DNA of 5,237 nt from Hyphomicrobiales bacterium. Its GTDB lineage: Bacteria > Pseudomonadota > Alphaproteobacteria > Rhizobiales > Kaistiaceae. The stretch is from positions 1 to 5,237 of the forward strand of contig JAFKJZ010000250.1 of the NCBI GenBank assembly GCA_017305815.1, read 5' to 3'. This document shows, in pieces, positions 1 to 5,176 of the stretch. Both the position numbers and the translations under genes were made by a program. Below the pieces are notes generated by a model. The model made no database searches, was not told where the DNA came from, and saw only the letters and a list, made by a program, of their open reading frames with translations. Position 1 is the first letter of the stretch. Each line of letters begins with the position of its first letter.

Positions 1-21
1 GGAGAGGGCTGGGGTGAGGGT
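1..21. repeat. Edge of a palindromic repeat (GGAGAGG / GGGTGAGGG type)
   Basis: The first 20 bases hold the words GGAGAGGG and GGGTGAGGG, which also form the arms of the larger element at 1885-2006. Only one arm is inside the window, so the unit appears to be cut by the window edge. It lies just downstream (minus strand) of the tail assembly chaperone stop. Read on the minus strand in the frame of the next candidate gene it codes D-P-H-P-S-P-L, close to the P-H-P-P-A-S-P-S that the internal element contributes to the gp10-like protein. Family membership is inferred from these short matches. Confidence 0.55.
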
Positions 22-58
22 CTTTCTTGTCTACTTCGTCGCGACCACCCGGACTCAC
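1..58 (-). CDS. Partial 5' end of the next operon gene (candidate second tail chaperone, g10.1-like)
   Basis: A GTG at 58-56 overlaps the TGA of the upstream tail assembly chaperone as GTGA, the same junction type used elsewhere in this operon. The frame stays open to the window edge (19 codons, starting V-S-P-G-G-R-D-E-V-D). In RcGTA-like clusters the next gene is a small protein, g10.1 (DUF2376-like), so position suggests that identity. The visible residues are not diagnostic, and the last codons come from the palindromic repeat at 1-21. The true start may lie further left, beyond the repeat, in which case this stretch is only spacer. Confidence 0.3.
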   Translation of the reverse strand, partial: MSPGGRDEVDKKDPHPSPL

Positions 59-375
59 CCGCCGCCCCCGCCAAAGGTCGCGCCGAGCAGTTCGGAGACG
101 ATGGCCGCGAACCCCGCCGCGCCATGCGGCGTCCGCATCGCCGCGACCTGGTGGTCGTCGATCACGGCGCCGGCGCCACGGAGCCCCGCGCCAAGAATGC
201 GGATCGCGTCGCGGGCCGAAAGCCGCCCCTCGCCGAAGCGCGCGGCCAGTGCCGAAAGGTCCTCGGCACCGAAGGCCGATTCCAGTTCCGCCAGCGCGCC
301 GAGCGTCAGGCAGAGCACATGCGGCCGGCCGTCGAGCTCGGCCTCGATCTCACCGCGATGCCGGTTCGCCATCAC
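55..375 (-). CDS. GTA-type tail assembly chaperone (RcGTA g10-like)
   Basis: This 106-residue protein resembles the gene transfer agent family of tail assembly chaperones (Phage_TAC_11/DUF3356 type), which in phages help the tape measure protein recruit tail tube subunits in the cytoplasm. The N-terminal pattern (N-R-H-R-G-E, then L-D-G-R near residues 15-18, then L-C-L-T-L-G-A-L-A-E-L-E) is typical: a short beta hairpin followed by helices. The C-terminus ends in a glycine run. The length fits the family, usually about 100-120 residues. The start is either GTG at 375 or the adjacent ATG at 372; both overlap the stop of the tail tube gene (GTGATG). The position right after the tail tube gene supports the call. 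Confidence 0.82.
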   Translation of the reverse strand: MMANRHRGEIEAELDGRPHVLCLTLGALAELESAFGAEDLSALAARFGEGRLSARDAIRILGAGLRGAGAVIDDHQVAAMRTPHGAAGFAAIVSELLGATFGGGGG

Positions 376-788
376 GAAGCCGCCGCGAAGGTGACCGGGC
401 CGGCCGATTCCAGCGCGAGTTCATAGGTGACGGCGCCGTCATGCTCGCCGCCATAATCGAGCGCGGTGAGCTGGAAAGGCCCTTCGAGCGTGCCGAAATC
501 CGGCACGATCAGCTGGAAATCGCGGATCGCGCCATCGAAGAACAGGGTGCGGATGGCGGCGTCCGTCGCGGCATCGCGGAAAATGCCGGAGCCGGAGACG
601 CTGGCGCGGCGCACGCCGGCGCCGGCCAAGAGTTCGCGCCAGCGGCCGGCCGAATCCGTATCGGTGATGTCGACCGTCTCGGCGTTCAGCGCGAAGCGCC
701 GCGTCCGCATCCCGGCAACGGTGGAAAAATCGCCGGATCCGGTGGTGTCGATCTTCAGGAGCAGGTCCTTGCCCTTCTGCGCCGTCAT
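372..788 (-). CDS. Phage major tail tube protein, TP901-1 family (RcGTA g9-like)
   Basis: The 138-residue product looks like the TP901-1 family of major tail proteins, which stack as hexameric rings to form the tail tube. Visible hallmarks are M-T-A-Q-K-G-K-D-L-L-L-K-I at the N-terminus, R-F-A-L-N-A-E-T-V-D-I-T (residues 31-42) and the S-G-R/A-G-R-W-R-E-L-L stretch near 46-54, followed by the V-S-G-S-G-I-F repeat-strand motif (64-70) and a beta-rich C-terminal half. The length fits the family. An AAGGGG sequence lies 6-7 bases upstream of the ATG and supports this start. It is the first minus-strand gene after the plus-strand acetyltransferase, so it needs read-through from far upstream or its own promoter in the 56-base gap at 789-844, where I see no clear consensus. 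Confidence 0.9.
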   Translation of the reverse strand: MTAQKGKDLLLKIDTTGSGDFSTVAGMRTRRFALNAETVDITDTDSAGRWRELLAGAGVRRASVSGSGIFRDAATDAAIRTLFFDGAIRDFQLIVPDFGTLEGPFQLTALDYGGEHDGAVTYELALESAGPVTFAAAS

Positions 789-844
789 CCTCTATCCCCT
801 TTTCATCCGTCAAACCTGTTTCGCCCGCATGGAGCCGGCCGCCG

Positions 845-1351
845 ATGCCCGAAATCGAAGTCGTCCGCGCCACGGAAAGCGACATCCCGTTCATCGTCGC
901 GACCGAGCGGCGGCCGGGCTTCGAAAGCCTCGTCGGCCGCTGGGAAGCGGCGCAGCACGCCGAGGCGATGACCGAGCCGCGCTATGCCTATTTTCTCGCC
1001 CGCGCCCTGCATGACGGCGGCGAACCGCAACCGCTCGGCTTCGCGCTGCTGCGCGACTGGAACGGGCCCGAGCGCTCGACGCTGCTGAAGCGCATCGCCG
1101 TCGCCGAGCCGGGCCGGGGCAATGGCACGGCGCTGCTCCACGGGCTGATCGATCGCGTCTTCGGCGAGACGCAGGCGCACCGGCTGTCGCTCGGCCTGTT
1201 CCCGCATAATCTGCGCGCCCGGCGCGCCTATGAATCCGCCGGTTTCCAGGCCGAAGGCATCTCGCGCGGCAGCGCCTTTGTCGGCGGCGAGCATCACGAC
1301 GAACTGGTGATGGCGATCCTCCGGCCCGACTGGCTGGCGCGGAAAACCTAA
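845..1351 (+). CDS. GNAT family N-acetyltransferase, antisense to the structural operon
   Basis: The 168-residue protein has the GNAT fold signature. It would transfer an acetyl group from acetyl-CoA to an amine, substrate unknown, probably in the cytoplasm. Strand beta-4 and the pyrophosphate-binding loop are seen as L-K-R-I-A-V-A-E-P-G-R-G-N-G-T-A-L-L (residues 81-98), where R91-x-x-G94-x-A96 fits the acetyl-CoA motif. The later N122-L-R-A-R-R-A-Y129-E-S-A-G-F is the classic motif B, as in RimI-like enzymes. GGAG at 831-834 lies 10 bases before the ATG. It is the only plus-strand gene here: 56 bases separate its start from the divergent tail tube gene, and its stop overlaps the convergent DUF3168 stop by about 3 bases, leaving no room for a terminator between them. 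Base composition is like its neighbours. It could be a cargo gene of the cluster or a host gene that moved in. Confidence 0.9.
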   Translation: MPEIEVVRATESDIPFIVATERRPGFESLVGRWEAAQHAEAMTEPRYAYFLARALHDGGEPQPLGFALLRDWNGPERSTLLKRIAVAEPGRGNGTALLHGLIDRVFGETQAHRLSLGLFPHNLRARRAYESAGFQAEGISRGSAFVGGEHHDELVMAILRPDWLARKT

Positions 1352-1746
1352 TCCTCGACCAGCGCGGCGACGCGCACCACGCCATGCTCGGTGATGCCAT
1401 CGGGATCGAGGCGGACCTCTGCATAGGTGACGCGGATCAACACCAGCGCGTGGCCCGCGAGCACAAGTTCCGCATCGTGCAGCAGCCGCATCAGATGGCC
1501 GATGATCGTCCAGGCCTCGCGCTTGCCGATCGCCCGCGACCAGACATGCAGGTCGAGACGGATATCGCCGCCGGCCTCGTCACCGCTCGACCAGTCGGCC
1601 TGACCGGTGGCGCCCAGCGTCACCGAGGGAAAGGCGAGGCCACGCGGCGCACCGTCATGGATGCGGTCCGCCACCAGAGCCACGAGGTCGGCATCGGCCA
1701 AAAGACAGGCGACGAGCGCCTTCTGCAAGTCGAGCGCGGCCGTCAT
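1348..1746 (-). CDS. DUF3168 tail-completion/terminator-type protein (RcGTA g8-like)
   Basis: The 132-residue product matches the DUF3168 family. These proteins act at the head-proximal end of the tail, as a tail terminator, in siphovirus-like particles. Family-like features are the N-terminal L-D-L-Q-K-A-L-V-A-C-L-L-A-D-A helix, the L-V-A-D-R-I-H-D-G-A-P-R segment (24-35), F-P-S-V-T-L-G (39-45), and the strand D-I-R-L-D-L-H-V-W-S-R (61-71) followed by the helix with I-I-G-H-L-M-R-L-L-H-D-A. The ATG overlaps the gp10-like stop as ATGA and is preceded by a full AGGAGGT. The stop is TAG at 1350-1348, sharing bases with the convergent acetyltransferase stop. Confidence 0.9.
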   Translation of the reverse strand: MTAALDLQKALVACLLADADLVALVADRIHDGAPRGLAFPSVTLGATGQADWSSGDEAGGDIRLDLHVWSRAIGKREAWTIIGHLMRLLHDAELVLAGHALVLIRVTYAEVRLDPDGITEHGVVRVAALVED

Positions 1747-2135
1747 CGCGACCTCCTCTTGAGACGGCTCAAGGCCGGGGCGATGACGGGATCGGCCGCC
1801 GCATCGAGCGCGCCGAATTCTCGGGCGAACAGGTTTGAGCCTGTGATTGCGACGTCGAGTGAGTGCCCAAAGCGAGCGCTCACCTCACCTCTCCCCTGGG
1901 GAAAGGTCGACGGCGAAGCCGGCGGGTGAGGGGTTGCGATCTCGTCGGAGAAGACTGCCCCCCTCACCCGGTCCTGCGGGCCGACCTCTCCCTCAGGGAG
2001 AGGTGAAAGGTCGGCTTCCTCCAACGCCACCCGCAGCCGCTCGGCATTGCGCTGCAACGCCTCGGAAACAGCGGGATCGACGGCCTTCCTGAGCGCGGCC
2101 GCCAGAGCCTGTCCTGTGAGGGCGCGTGCGTTCAT
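1743..2135 (-). CDS. HK97 gp10-like tail component with an in-frame repeat insertion
   Basis: The 130-residue protein has two recognisable ends. Residues 1-42 form an alanine- and arginine-rich helix (A-V-S-E-A-L-Q-R-N-A-E-R-L-R). Residues 93-127 carry the HK97 gp10 signature L-D-V-A-I-T-G-S-N-L-F-A-R-E-F-G and D-P-V-I-A-P-A-L. This family is thought to act at the head-tail joint or tail terminator. Residues of about 44-84 (P-L-P-E-G-E, R-V-R-G, P-H-P-P-A-S-P-S, P-Q-G-R-G-E) are unlike the family and are the translation of the palindromic repeat at 1885-2006. Both flanks stay in one frame, so the gene is still open. Whether the protein works with this proline- and glycine-rich insert is unknown. 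ATGA overlaps link it to the genes on both sides. Confidence 0.8.
   Translation of the reverse strand: MNARALTGQALAAALRKAVDPAVSEALQRNAERLRVALEEADLSPLPEGEVGPQDRVRGAVFSDEIATPHPPASPSTFPQGRGEVSARFGHSLDVAITGSNLFAREFGALDAAADPVIAPALSRLKRRSR
1751..1757 (-). promoter_or_regulatory. Full-consensus ribosome binding site for the DUF3168 gene
   Basis: The minus strand reads AGGAGGT, complementary to the 16S rRNA tail over seven bases, ending 4 bases before the ATG at 1746. It lies inside the last codons of the gp10-like gene. It is the strongest site in the window, so the DUF3168 gene could start on its own as well as by coupling. Confidence 0.8.
1885..2006. repeat. Composite palindromic repeat lying inside the gp10-like gene
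   Basis: The outer arms are an 11-base inverted pair (TCACCTCTCCC at 1885-1895 with GGGAGAGGTGA at 1996-2006), and the inner arms are a second 11-base pair (CGGGTGAGGGG at 1923-1933 with CCCCTCACCCG at 1960-1970). The right half also holds its own hairpin, ACCTCTCCCT at 1984-1993 against AGGGAGAGGT at 1995-2004. The design is two half-units facing each other around a less symmetric centre. It resembles the abundant intergenic palindromes of rhizobial genomes. On the minus strand one frame is fully open and is used by the gene; another meets TGA at 1995-1993, so only some insertion phases are tolerated. Confidence 0.85.
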
Positions 2136-2461
2136 GGCCGTTCCTCCACCGCTTCAAGTACAAGGAAGCGCCGCGTTTCGTCCGGGTCGCGCCAGGCGGC
2201 GACCGCAAGCTTCCGTCCACGATGCACGACCCGCATGCCGCCTTCGACATCGCCGCGAAAGCGGAGGGTGATCCGGTGCGTGACGCGGGTCGCGAGCCGG
2301 TCGGCGGCGTTGCGCTCGCCGGCCTCGACCGGCTAGATCCGCGCCCAGAGCGTCGCGACTTCCTGCCAGTCGACGGTTGCGCCGCCGGCGCCATCGCCGC
2401 TGCGCACAGGTCGTTCCAGCGTGACGCGGTTCGAAAGCTGGCCGGCGTCAAACCCGGTCAC
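2132..2461 (-). pseudogene. Phage head closure / head-tail adaptor (RcGTA g7-like) interrupted by an in-frame TAG
   Basis: A frame from GTG at 2461 to TGA at 2134-2132 would code 109 residues, the normal size of the head-tail adaptor (Phage_H_T_join) family that caps the connector before tail joining. It overlaps the connector stop as GTGA and the gp10-like start as ATGA, exactly as an operon member should. The N-terminal part reads L-S-N-R-V-T-L-E-R-P, then D-W-Q-E-V-A-T-L-W-A-R-I, the usual family pattern. Codon 43 is TAG (2335-2333). After it the same frame resumes with P-V-E-A-G-E-R-N-A-A, T-H-R-I-T-L-R-F-R and W-R-D-P-D-E-T-R-R-F-L-V-L-E. One base change from GAG or CAG would explain the stop. 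A sequencing error or amber suppression are other possible explanations. Confidence 0.85.
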
Positions 2462-3027
2462 AGCGCGCGCACCCGATGGGGCGCGATCAGCGCCTCGAAG
2501 CCGAGCGGCGCGACGTCGCCGGCGCGGTCGAAGCCCACCGCGCCGCGATGCTCATGCCAGTGCGCCACCAGCATCAGGATCGCCTGCCGGAGCGCTGCCG
2601 GAACGGCAAGGCTGGAGACGCCGTAGCCGGCGGTGACGTCGATCTCGATGCCGTTGTCATAGAGCGCGGCCTGCGGCCGGAGTTTTGCGACGATGCGCGG
2701 CGGCAGGCGGGCGGCATCGACCCGGTAGTCGTCGGGATCGAGGACATGCGCGGCGCCGACGATGTCGTAGAGCGTGATGCTCTCGACCGAGATCAGCGGC
2801 GCGACGGGAAGCTCGATCGCCCGGCCGGACGGCCATTCGTCGAGATAGAGGCGCCAGCCCTGGGCGATCAGCTTGCGCCGCGTCTCGCTCTCGACATGGG
2901 TGCGCGCCGCCAGGATCGCCGCCTGCAGCAGGCTGTCCTCCCCCGTGCCGTCGACGCGCAGATGCGCCTTCACGTCGGCCAGCGACACGGGCTCGGTCGC
3001 CGGCGCGGAAATCAGCGCTGCGGTCAT
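2458..3027 (-). CDS. Phage head-tail connector protein (HK97 gp6 / phiE125 gp8 type, RcGTA g6-like)
   Basis: The 189-residue protein would form the ring below the portal that joins head and neck. Features are the N-terminal P-V-S-L-A-D-V-K-A-H-L-R-V (13-25), the helix D-S-L-L-Q-A-A-I-L-A-A-R-T-H-V-E-S-E-T-R (31-50), P-V-A-P-L-I-S-V-E-S-I (74-84), the I-D-V-T-A-G-Y-G strand (129-136) and P-A-A-L-R-Q-A-I-L-M-L-V-A-H-W-H-E-H-R (143-161), all typical of the family. The frame is open upstream to 3186, but the ATG at 3027 is chosen because AAGGAG lies 5 bases before it and the family's N-terminus begins here; the upstream extension would translate repeat DNA. The stop TGA overlaps the GTG of the head-closure gene. 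Confidence 0.92.
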   Translation of the reverse strand: MTAALISAPATEPVSLADVKAHLRVDGTGEDSLLQAAILAARTHVESETRRKLIAQGWRLYLDEWPSGRAIELPVAPLISVESITLYDIVGAAHVLDPDDYRVDAARLPPRIVAKLRPQAALYDNGIEIDVTAGYGVSSLAVPAALRQAILMLVAHWHEHRGAVGFDRAGDVAPLGFEALIAPHRVRAL

Positions 3028-3032
3028 GATCG

Positions 3033-3038
3033 CTCCTT
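3033..3038 (-). promoter_or_regulatory. Ribosome binding site that fixes the connector start
   Basis: The minus strand reads AAGGAG with a 5-base spacer to the ATG at 3027. It decides against the in-frame upstream ATG at 3186, which lies next to the palindromic repeat. Confidence 0.8.
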
Positions 3039-3062
3039 GCGATGGAATGTGTTTGTGTGGTT

Positions 3063-3095
3063 GGAGCGGCGCCCGCGAAAGCAGAGCGCCGCTCC
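3063..3095 (-). other. Perfect 10-bp inverted repeat in the connector mRNA leader
   Basis: GGAGCGGCGC at 3063-3072 pairs with GCGCCGCTCC at 3086-3095 around a 13-base loop. In the minus-strand transcript this strong hairpin is followed by an unpaired A/C-rich stretch (AACCACACAAACACA) and then the connector ribosome binding site. No T-run follows, so it is not a standard intrinsic terminator. It might slow 3'-5' decay of the capsid mRNA or shape the connector leader; that is inference. Confidence 0.5.
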
Positions 3096-3143
3096 GGGCC
3101 GGCTCCGGCGGGAGGGGACCGGGGCCGGCTGTTGATGCCCCCT

Positions 3144-3262
3144 CGCCGTCATCCCGGACGCAGCGAAGCGGCGATCCGGGATCCATTCAGCCGTGCCGTC
3201 GGGAGGTTCGGGGGAGCCGAAACCCGGCTGCATGGATCCTCGCCTTCGCGAGGATGACGGCG
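3144..3262. repeat. Palindromic repeat (GTCATCCCGG / GGATCCATTCAGCC type) between capsid and connector genes
   Basis: The outer arms CGCCGTCATCC (3144-3154) and GGATGACGGCG (3252-3262) are perfect inverted repeats. The inner arms at 3179-3193 and 3225-3239 match at 14 of 15 bases. Each half also folds alone: ATCCCGGA/TCCGGGAT (3151-3158 with 3175-3182) and ATCCTCGC/GCGAGGAT (3236-3243 with 3248-3255, loop CTTC). An 18-base word from the left half recurs near the right edge of the window. This is a dispersed intergenic element of a kind common in rhizobial genomes. It fills most of the 257-base gap and ends about 22 bases after the capsid stop, where its hairpins could stabilise the 3' end of the capsid message. 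Confidence 0.85.
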
Positions 3263-3284
3263 GAGGGTGTGCGACAAGAGAGAC

Positions 3285-4514
3285 CTAGCTCGTGCCGAAC
3301 TTCAGCAGCTTGATCGCGTCAAAATCCTGGACGCCGCCGCCGACGCGCTTGGTCGTGTAGAAGAGTACGTAGGGCTTGGCGGAATAGGGATCGCGCAGCA
3401 CGCGGACGCCGAGGCGGTCGACGACGAGATAGCCGCGGCGAAAATCGCCGAATGCGAGCGACAGCGAATTGGCGGCGATGTCGGGCATGTCCTCGGCCTC
3501 CGTCACCGGGAAGCCCATCAGCGACGCCTCGCCCCCCGCCACGGCCGCCGGCTGCCAGAGATAGTGGCCGTCGGCGTCCTTCAGCTTGCGGACCGTCGCC
3601 TGGGTGCGGCGGTTGAGCACGAAGCGGGCATTGGCGCGGTAGCCTGCCTTCAGCGTGTAGATCAGGTCGACCAGCACGTCGGAGGGATTGCTGGAGGGGA
3701 GCGCCGCGGAGGTTCCGGTCACGACATAGCCGAGCTTGCCCCAACTCCAACTCGCCTCGGCGGCCGTGGTGTAGGCCAGGAAGCCCTTCGGCTTGTTGGT
3801 GCCGTCGCCGGAGACGAAGGCGGTGCCTTCCTGAGCCGCGAAGGCGCTCTCCACCTCGGCGGCGATCCAGTCGTCGATGTTGACGGCGCTGTCGTCGAGC
3901 AGCGCGGCGGTTGCCGCCGGCATGGCGTAGAGCTCCATCGCCGGGAAGTCGAGCGCGGCGATGGTGGGCGACGTGGTCTGCGAGCGGCTATCCGTCTCGC
4001 CGGCCCATCCGACCGCCGGACCAGCCGTCATGAAGGGCTTGCGATAGGTGCCGCTCGATACCTGGCGGACGTCGGCGATGGCGCGGATCGGCGAGATCGC
4101 GGCAAGTCGTTTGCCGATCTCCGTCTCCGTCTCGACCGGCACGAGATAGCCGCCATCGGCATTGGTGCCGGCCGAAAGCGCCTTCTGCTCCAGCCGGCGG
4201 AAGCCTTCCTCGTCGCCGCCGCGGACATAGCTTTCGAAGGCCTGCTTGTGCTCGGACGGCCGCGCCGTGCCACGCTCGGCCGAAAGCGGCGGGCGCCTAC
4301 CCTTCAGCGTCAGTTCGTCCAGCGCCTTGTTGATGCGGTCGAGCTTGTCGGTGGTGACGACATCGGCCGAAAGCTTGGTCTCGATCTCGGCGAGCCGCTC
4401 GTCATTGGTGTCCTTGAACGCCTCGAAGGCGCGCATGAAATCGTCGAAGGCGGCGGAAACGTCGCCGCTCTCGGCGGCCTTCGCTTCGGGGGCGGCAGGG
4501 GAAATCTCGGTCAT
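3285..4514 (-). CDS. HK97-fold major capsid protein (RcGTA g5-like)
   Basis: The 409-residue protein belongs to the phage major capsid family (HK97 gp5 type) that forms the icosahedral head. Residues of about 18-75 are a charged, helical delta (scaffold) domain with D-D-F-M-R-A-F-E-A-F-K-D and L-D-R-I-N-K-A-L-D-E-L. The segment L-E-Q-K-A-L-S-A-G-T-N-A-D-G-G-Y-L-V-P (109-126) is the conserved start of the mature shell domain, and cleavage close to K111/A112 by the neighbouring protease is likely by analogy with HK97. Later family marks are S-G-D-G-T-N-K-P-K-G-F-L, A-R-F-V-L-N-R-R-T and M-G-F-P-V, with the C-terminal F-G-D-F-R-R-G-Y strand. The ATG overlaps the protease stop (ATGA) and has AAGGA upstream. 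A repeat element follows the stop. Confidence 0.96.
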   Translation of the reverse strand: MTEISPAAPEAKAAESGDVSAAFDDFMRAFEAFKDTNDERLAEIETKLSADVVTTDKLDRINKALDELTLKGRRPPLSAERGTARPSEHKQAFESYVRGGDEEGFRRLEQKALSAGTNADGGYLVPVETETEIGKRLAAISPIRAIADVRQVSSGTYRKPFMTAGPAVGWAGETDSRSQTTSPTIAALDFPAMELYAMPAATAALLDDSAVNIDDWIAAEVESAFAAQEGTAFVSGDGTNKPKGFLAYTTAAEASWSWGKLGYVVTGTSAALPSSNPSDVLVDLIYTLKAGYRANARFVLNRRTQATVRKLKDADGHYLWQPAAVAGGEASLMGFPVTEAEDMPDIAANSLSLAFGDFRRGYLVVDRLGVRVLRDPYSAKPYVLFYTTKRVGGGVQDFDAIKLLKFGTS

Positions 4515-5077
4515 CGCGTCGTCCTTGTCAGGTTGGGGGAAAGGCGGGCCGGATAGAGGGTGCGGGCGGCCCGGCGCATCCGCGCGGCGAGGCCGGTGGC
4601 CTTGACGCTCGAGACCCGGGCGTCGGGCTGCATCGGGAAGGTGACGACCGAAATCTCCCAGAGGTCGATTTCGACCAGCCGGCGAACGCCGGCCGTGCGA
4701 TCGGCGCGGGCCTTCACGGTCTTGAAGCCGATCGAGAGGCCATCGAGCGCGCCGGCCCGCATCAGGCTCGCCACCTCGCGGCCGCGCGCCACGTCGGCCA
4801 TCAGCCGGCCCCGCACGAAAAGGCCGCGCGGGTCCTCGCGGATCTCCATCCAGACGCCGATCGGCTCGGCCGGATCGTGCTGGTAGAGCATGCGGATGCC
4901 GGCCGCGCCGCGTTTGGCGATCGAGCCGCGAAAGGCGCCCGGCAGCACGAGATCACCGGAGAGATCGGCCGTGCCGAACAGGCTGGCATAGCCGGAAAAC
5001 ACGCCTTCGCCGTCGACGCCGGATAGGTCGGCGGCGGCGAATTTCGTTTCGAGCGCGGGCGCGGTGGAAAGGGTCAT
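4511..5077 (-). CDS. HK97-type prohead maturation protease (RcGTA g4-like)
   Basis: This 188-residue serine protease (Peptidase_U35/S78 type, HK97 gp4 family) would assemble within the prohead and remove the capsid delta domain. Seen are G-V-F-S-G-Y-A-S-L-F-G (26-35) and the strand with D-L-V-L-P-G-A-F, then the catalytic-type histidine in L-Y-Q-H67-D-P-A-E-P-I-G, the serine in D-G-L-S115-I-G-F, and the acidic segment V-E-I-D-L-W-E-I-S-V-V-T-F-P-M (135-149). All core motifs are intact. The frame is open upstream to 5125, but the ATG at 5077 has AAGGAG 5 bases before it and gives the family's usual N-terminus. Its stop overlaps the capsid ATG. The portal gene is expected further right, outside the window. 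Confidence 0.94.
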   Translation of the reverse strand: MTLSTAPALETKFAAADLSGVDGEGVFSGYASLFGTADLSGDLVLPGAFRGSIAKRGAAGIRMLYQHDPAEPIGVWMEIREDPRGLFVRGRLMADVARGREVASLMRAGALDGLSIGFKTVKARADRTAGVRRLVEIDLWEISVVTFPMQPDARVSSVKATGLAARMRRAARTLYPARLSPNLTRTTR

Positions 5078-5082
5078 GCGGT

Positions 5083-5088
5083 CTCCTT
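5083..5088 (-). promoter_or_regulatory. Ribosome binding site that fixes the protease start
   Basis: The minus strand reads AAGGAG 5 bases before the ATG at 5077. It supports this start over the in-frame ATG at 5125, which has no comparable site. Confidence 0.8.
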
Positions 5089-5104
5089 CGCGGAAAGTTC
5101 CGCG
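5089..5104 (-). other. Small hairpin directly next to the protease ribosome binding site
   Basis: CGCGGAA (5089-5095) and TTCCGCG (5098-5104) are perfect inverted repeats with a 2-base centre. In the mRNA the stem ends immediately before AAGGAG. It could keep the site clear or modulate initiation; the arms are short and chance is possible in such GC-rich DNA. Confidence 0.35.
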
Positions 5105-5176
5105 TGGAAGGGGGAGTCGGATCAAAGGGTTGTGGTGGACGGCTGAGGCGTTGATTCAGGCGGCAGGCTCACGCCC

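Noticed and set aside
27..971. A 314-codon plus-strand open frame opposite the tail tube and chaperone genes
   Set aside because: It crosses two well-supported minus-strand genes and the start of the acetyltransferase in another frame; the product is arginine- and proline-rich, as expected from a shadow frame.
1984..2004. Perfect hairpin as an intrinsic terminator
   Set aside because: No T-run follows on either strand, and it lies inside a coding frame as part of the repeat element.
1993..2451. A 152-codon minus-strand frame over the head-closure gene
   Set aside because: It is in a different frame from the head-closure sequence, has no family features and ends inside the palindromic repeat. 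It is long only because the true frame is broken by TAG.
3028..3186. N-terminal extension of the connector from an ATG at 3186
   Set aside because: It translates repeat and spacer DNA, and a good ribosome binding site sits before the internal ATG at 3027.
3236..3255. Stem with CTTC loop as a capsid terminator
   Set aside because: No T-run follows on the minus strand; it is better explained as half of the dispersed palindrome, though an mRNA-stabilising role is possible.
3267..4556. A 429-codon open frame on the plus strand opposite the capsid gene
   Set aside because: It mirrors the capsid frame in GC-rich DNA, its product is low-complexity and rich in R, G, A and D with no family marks, and the capsid protein on the other strand is clearly real.
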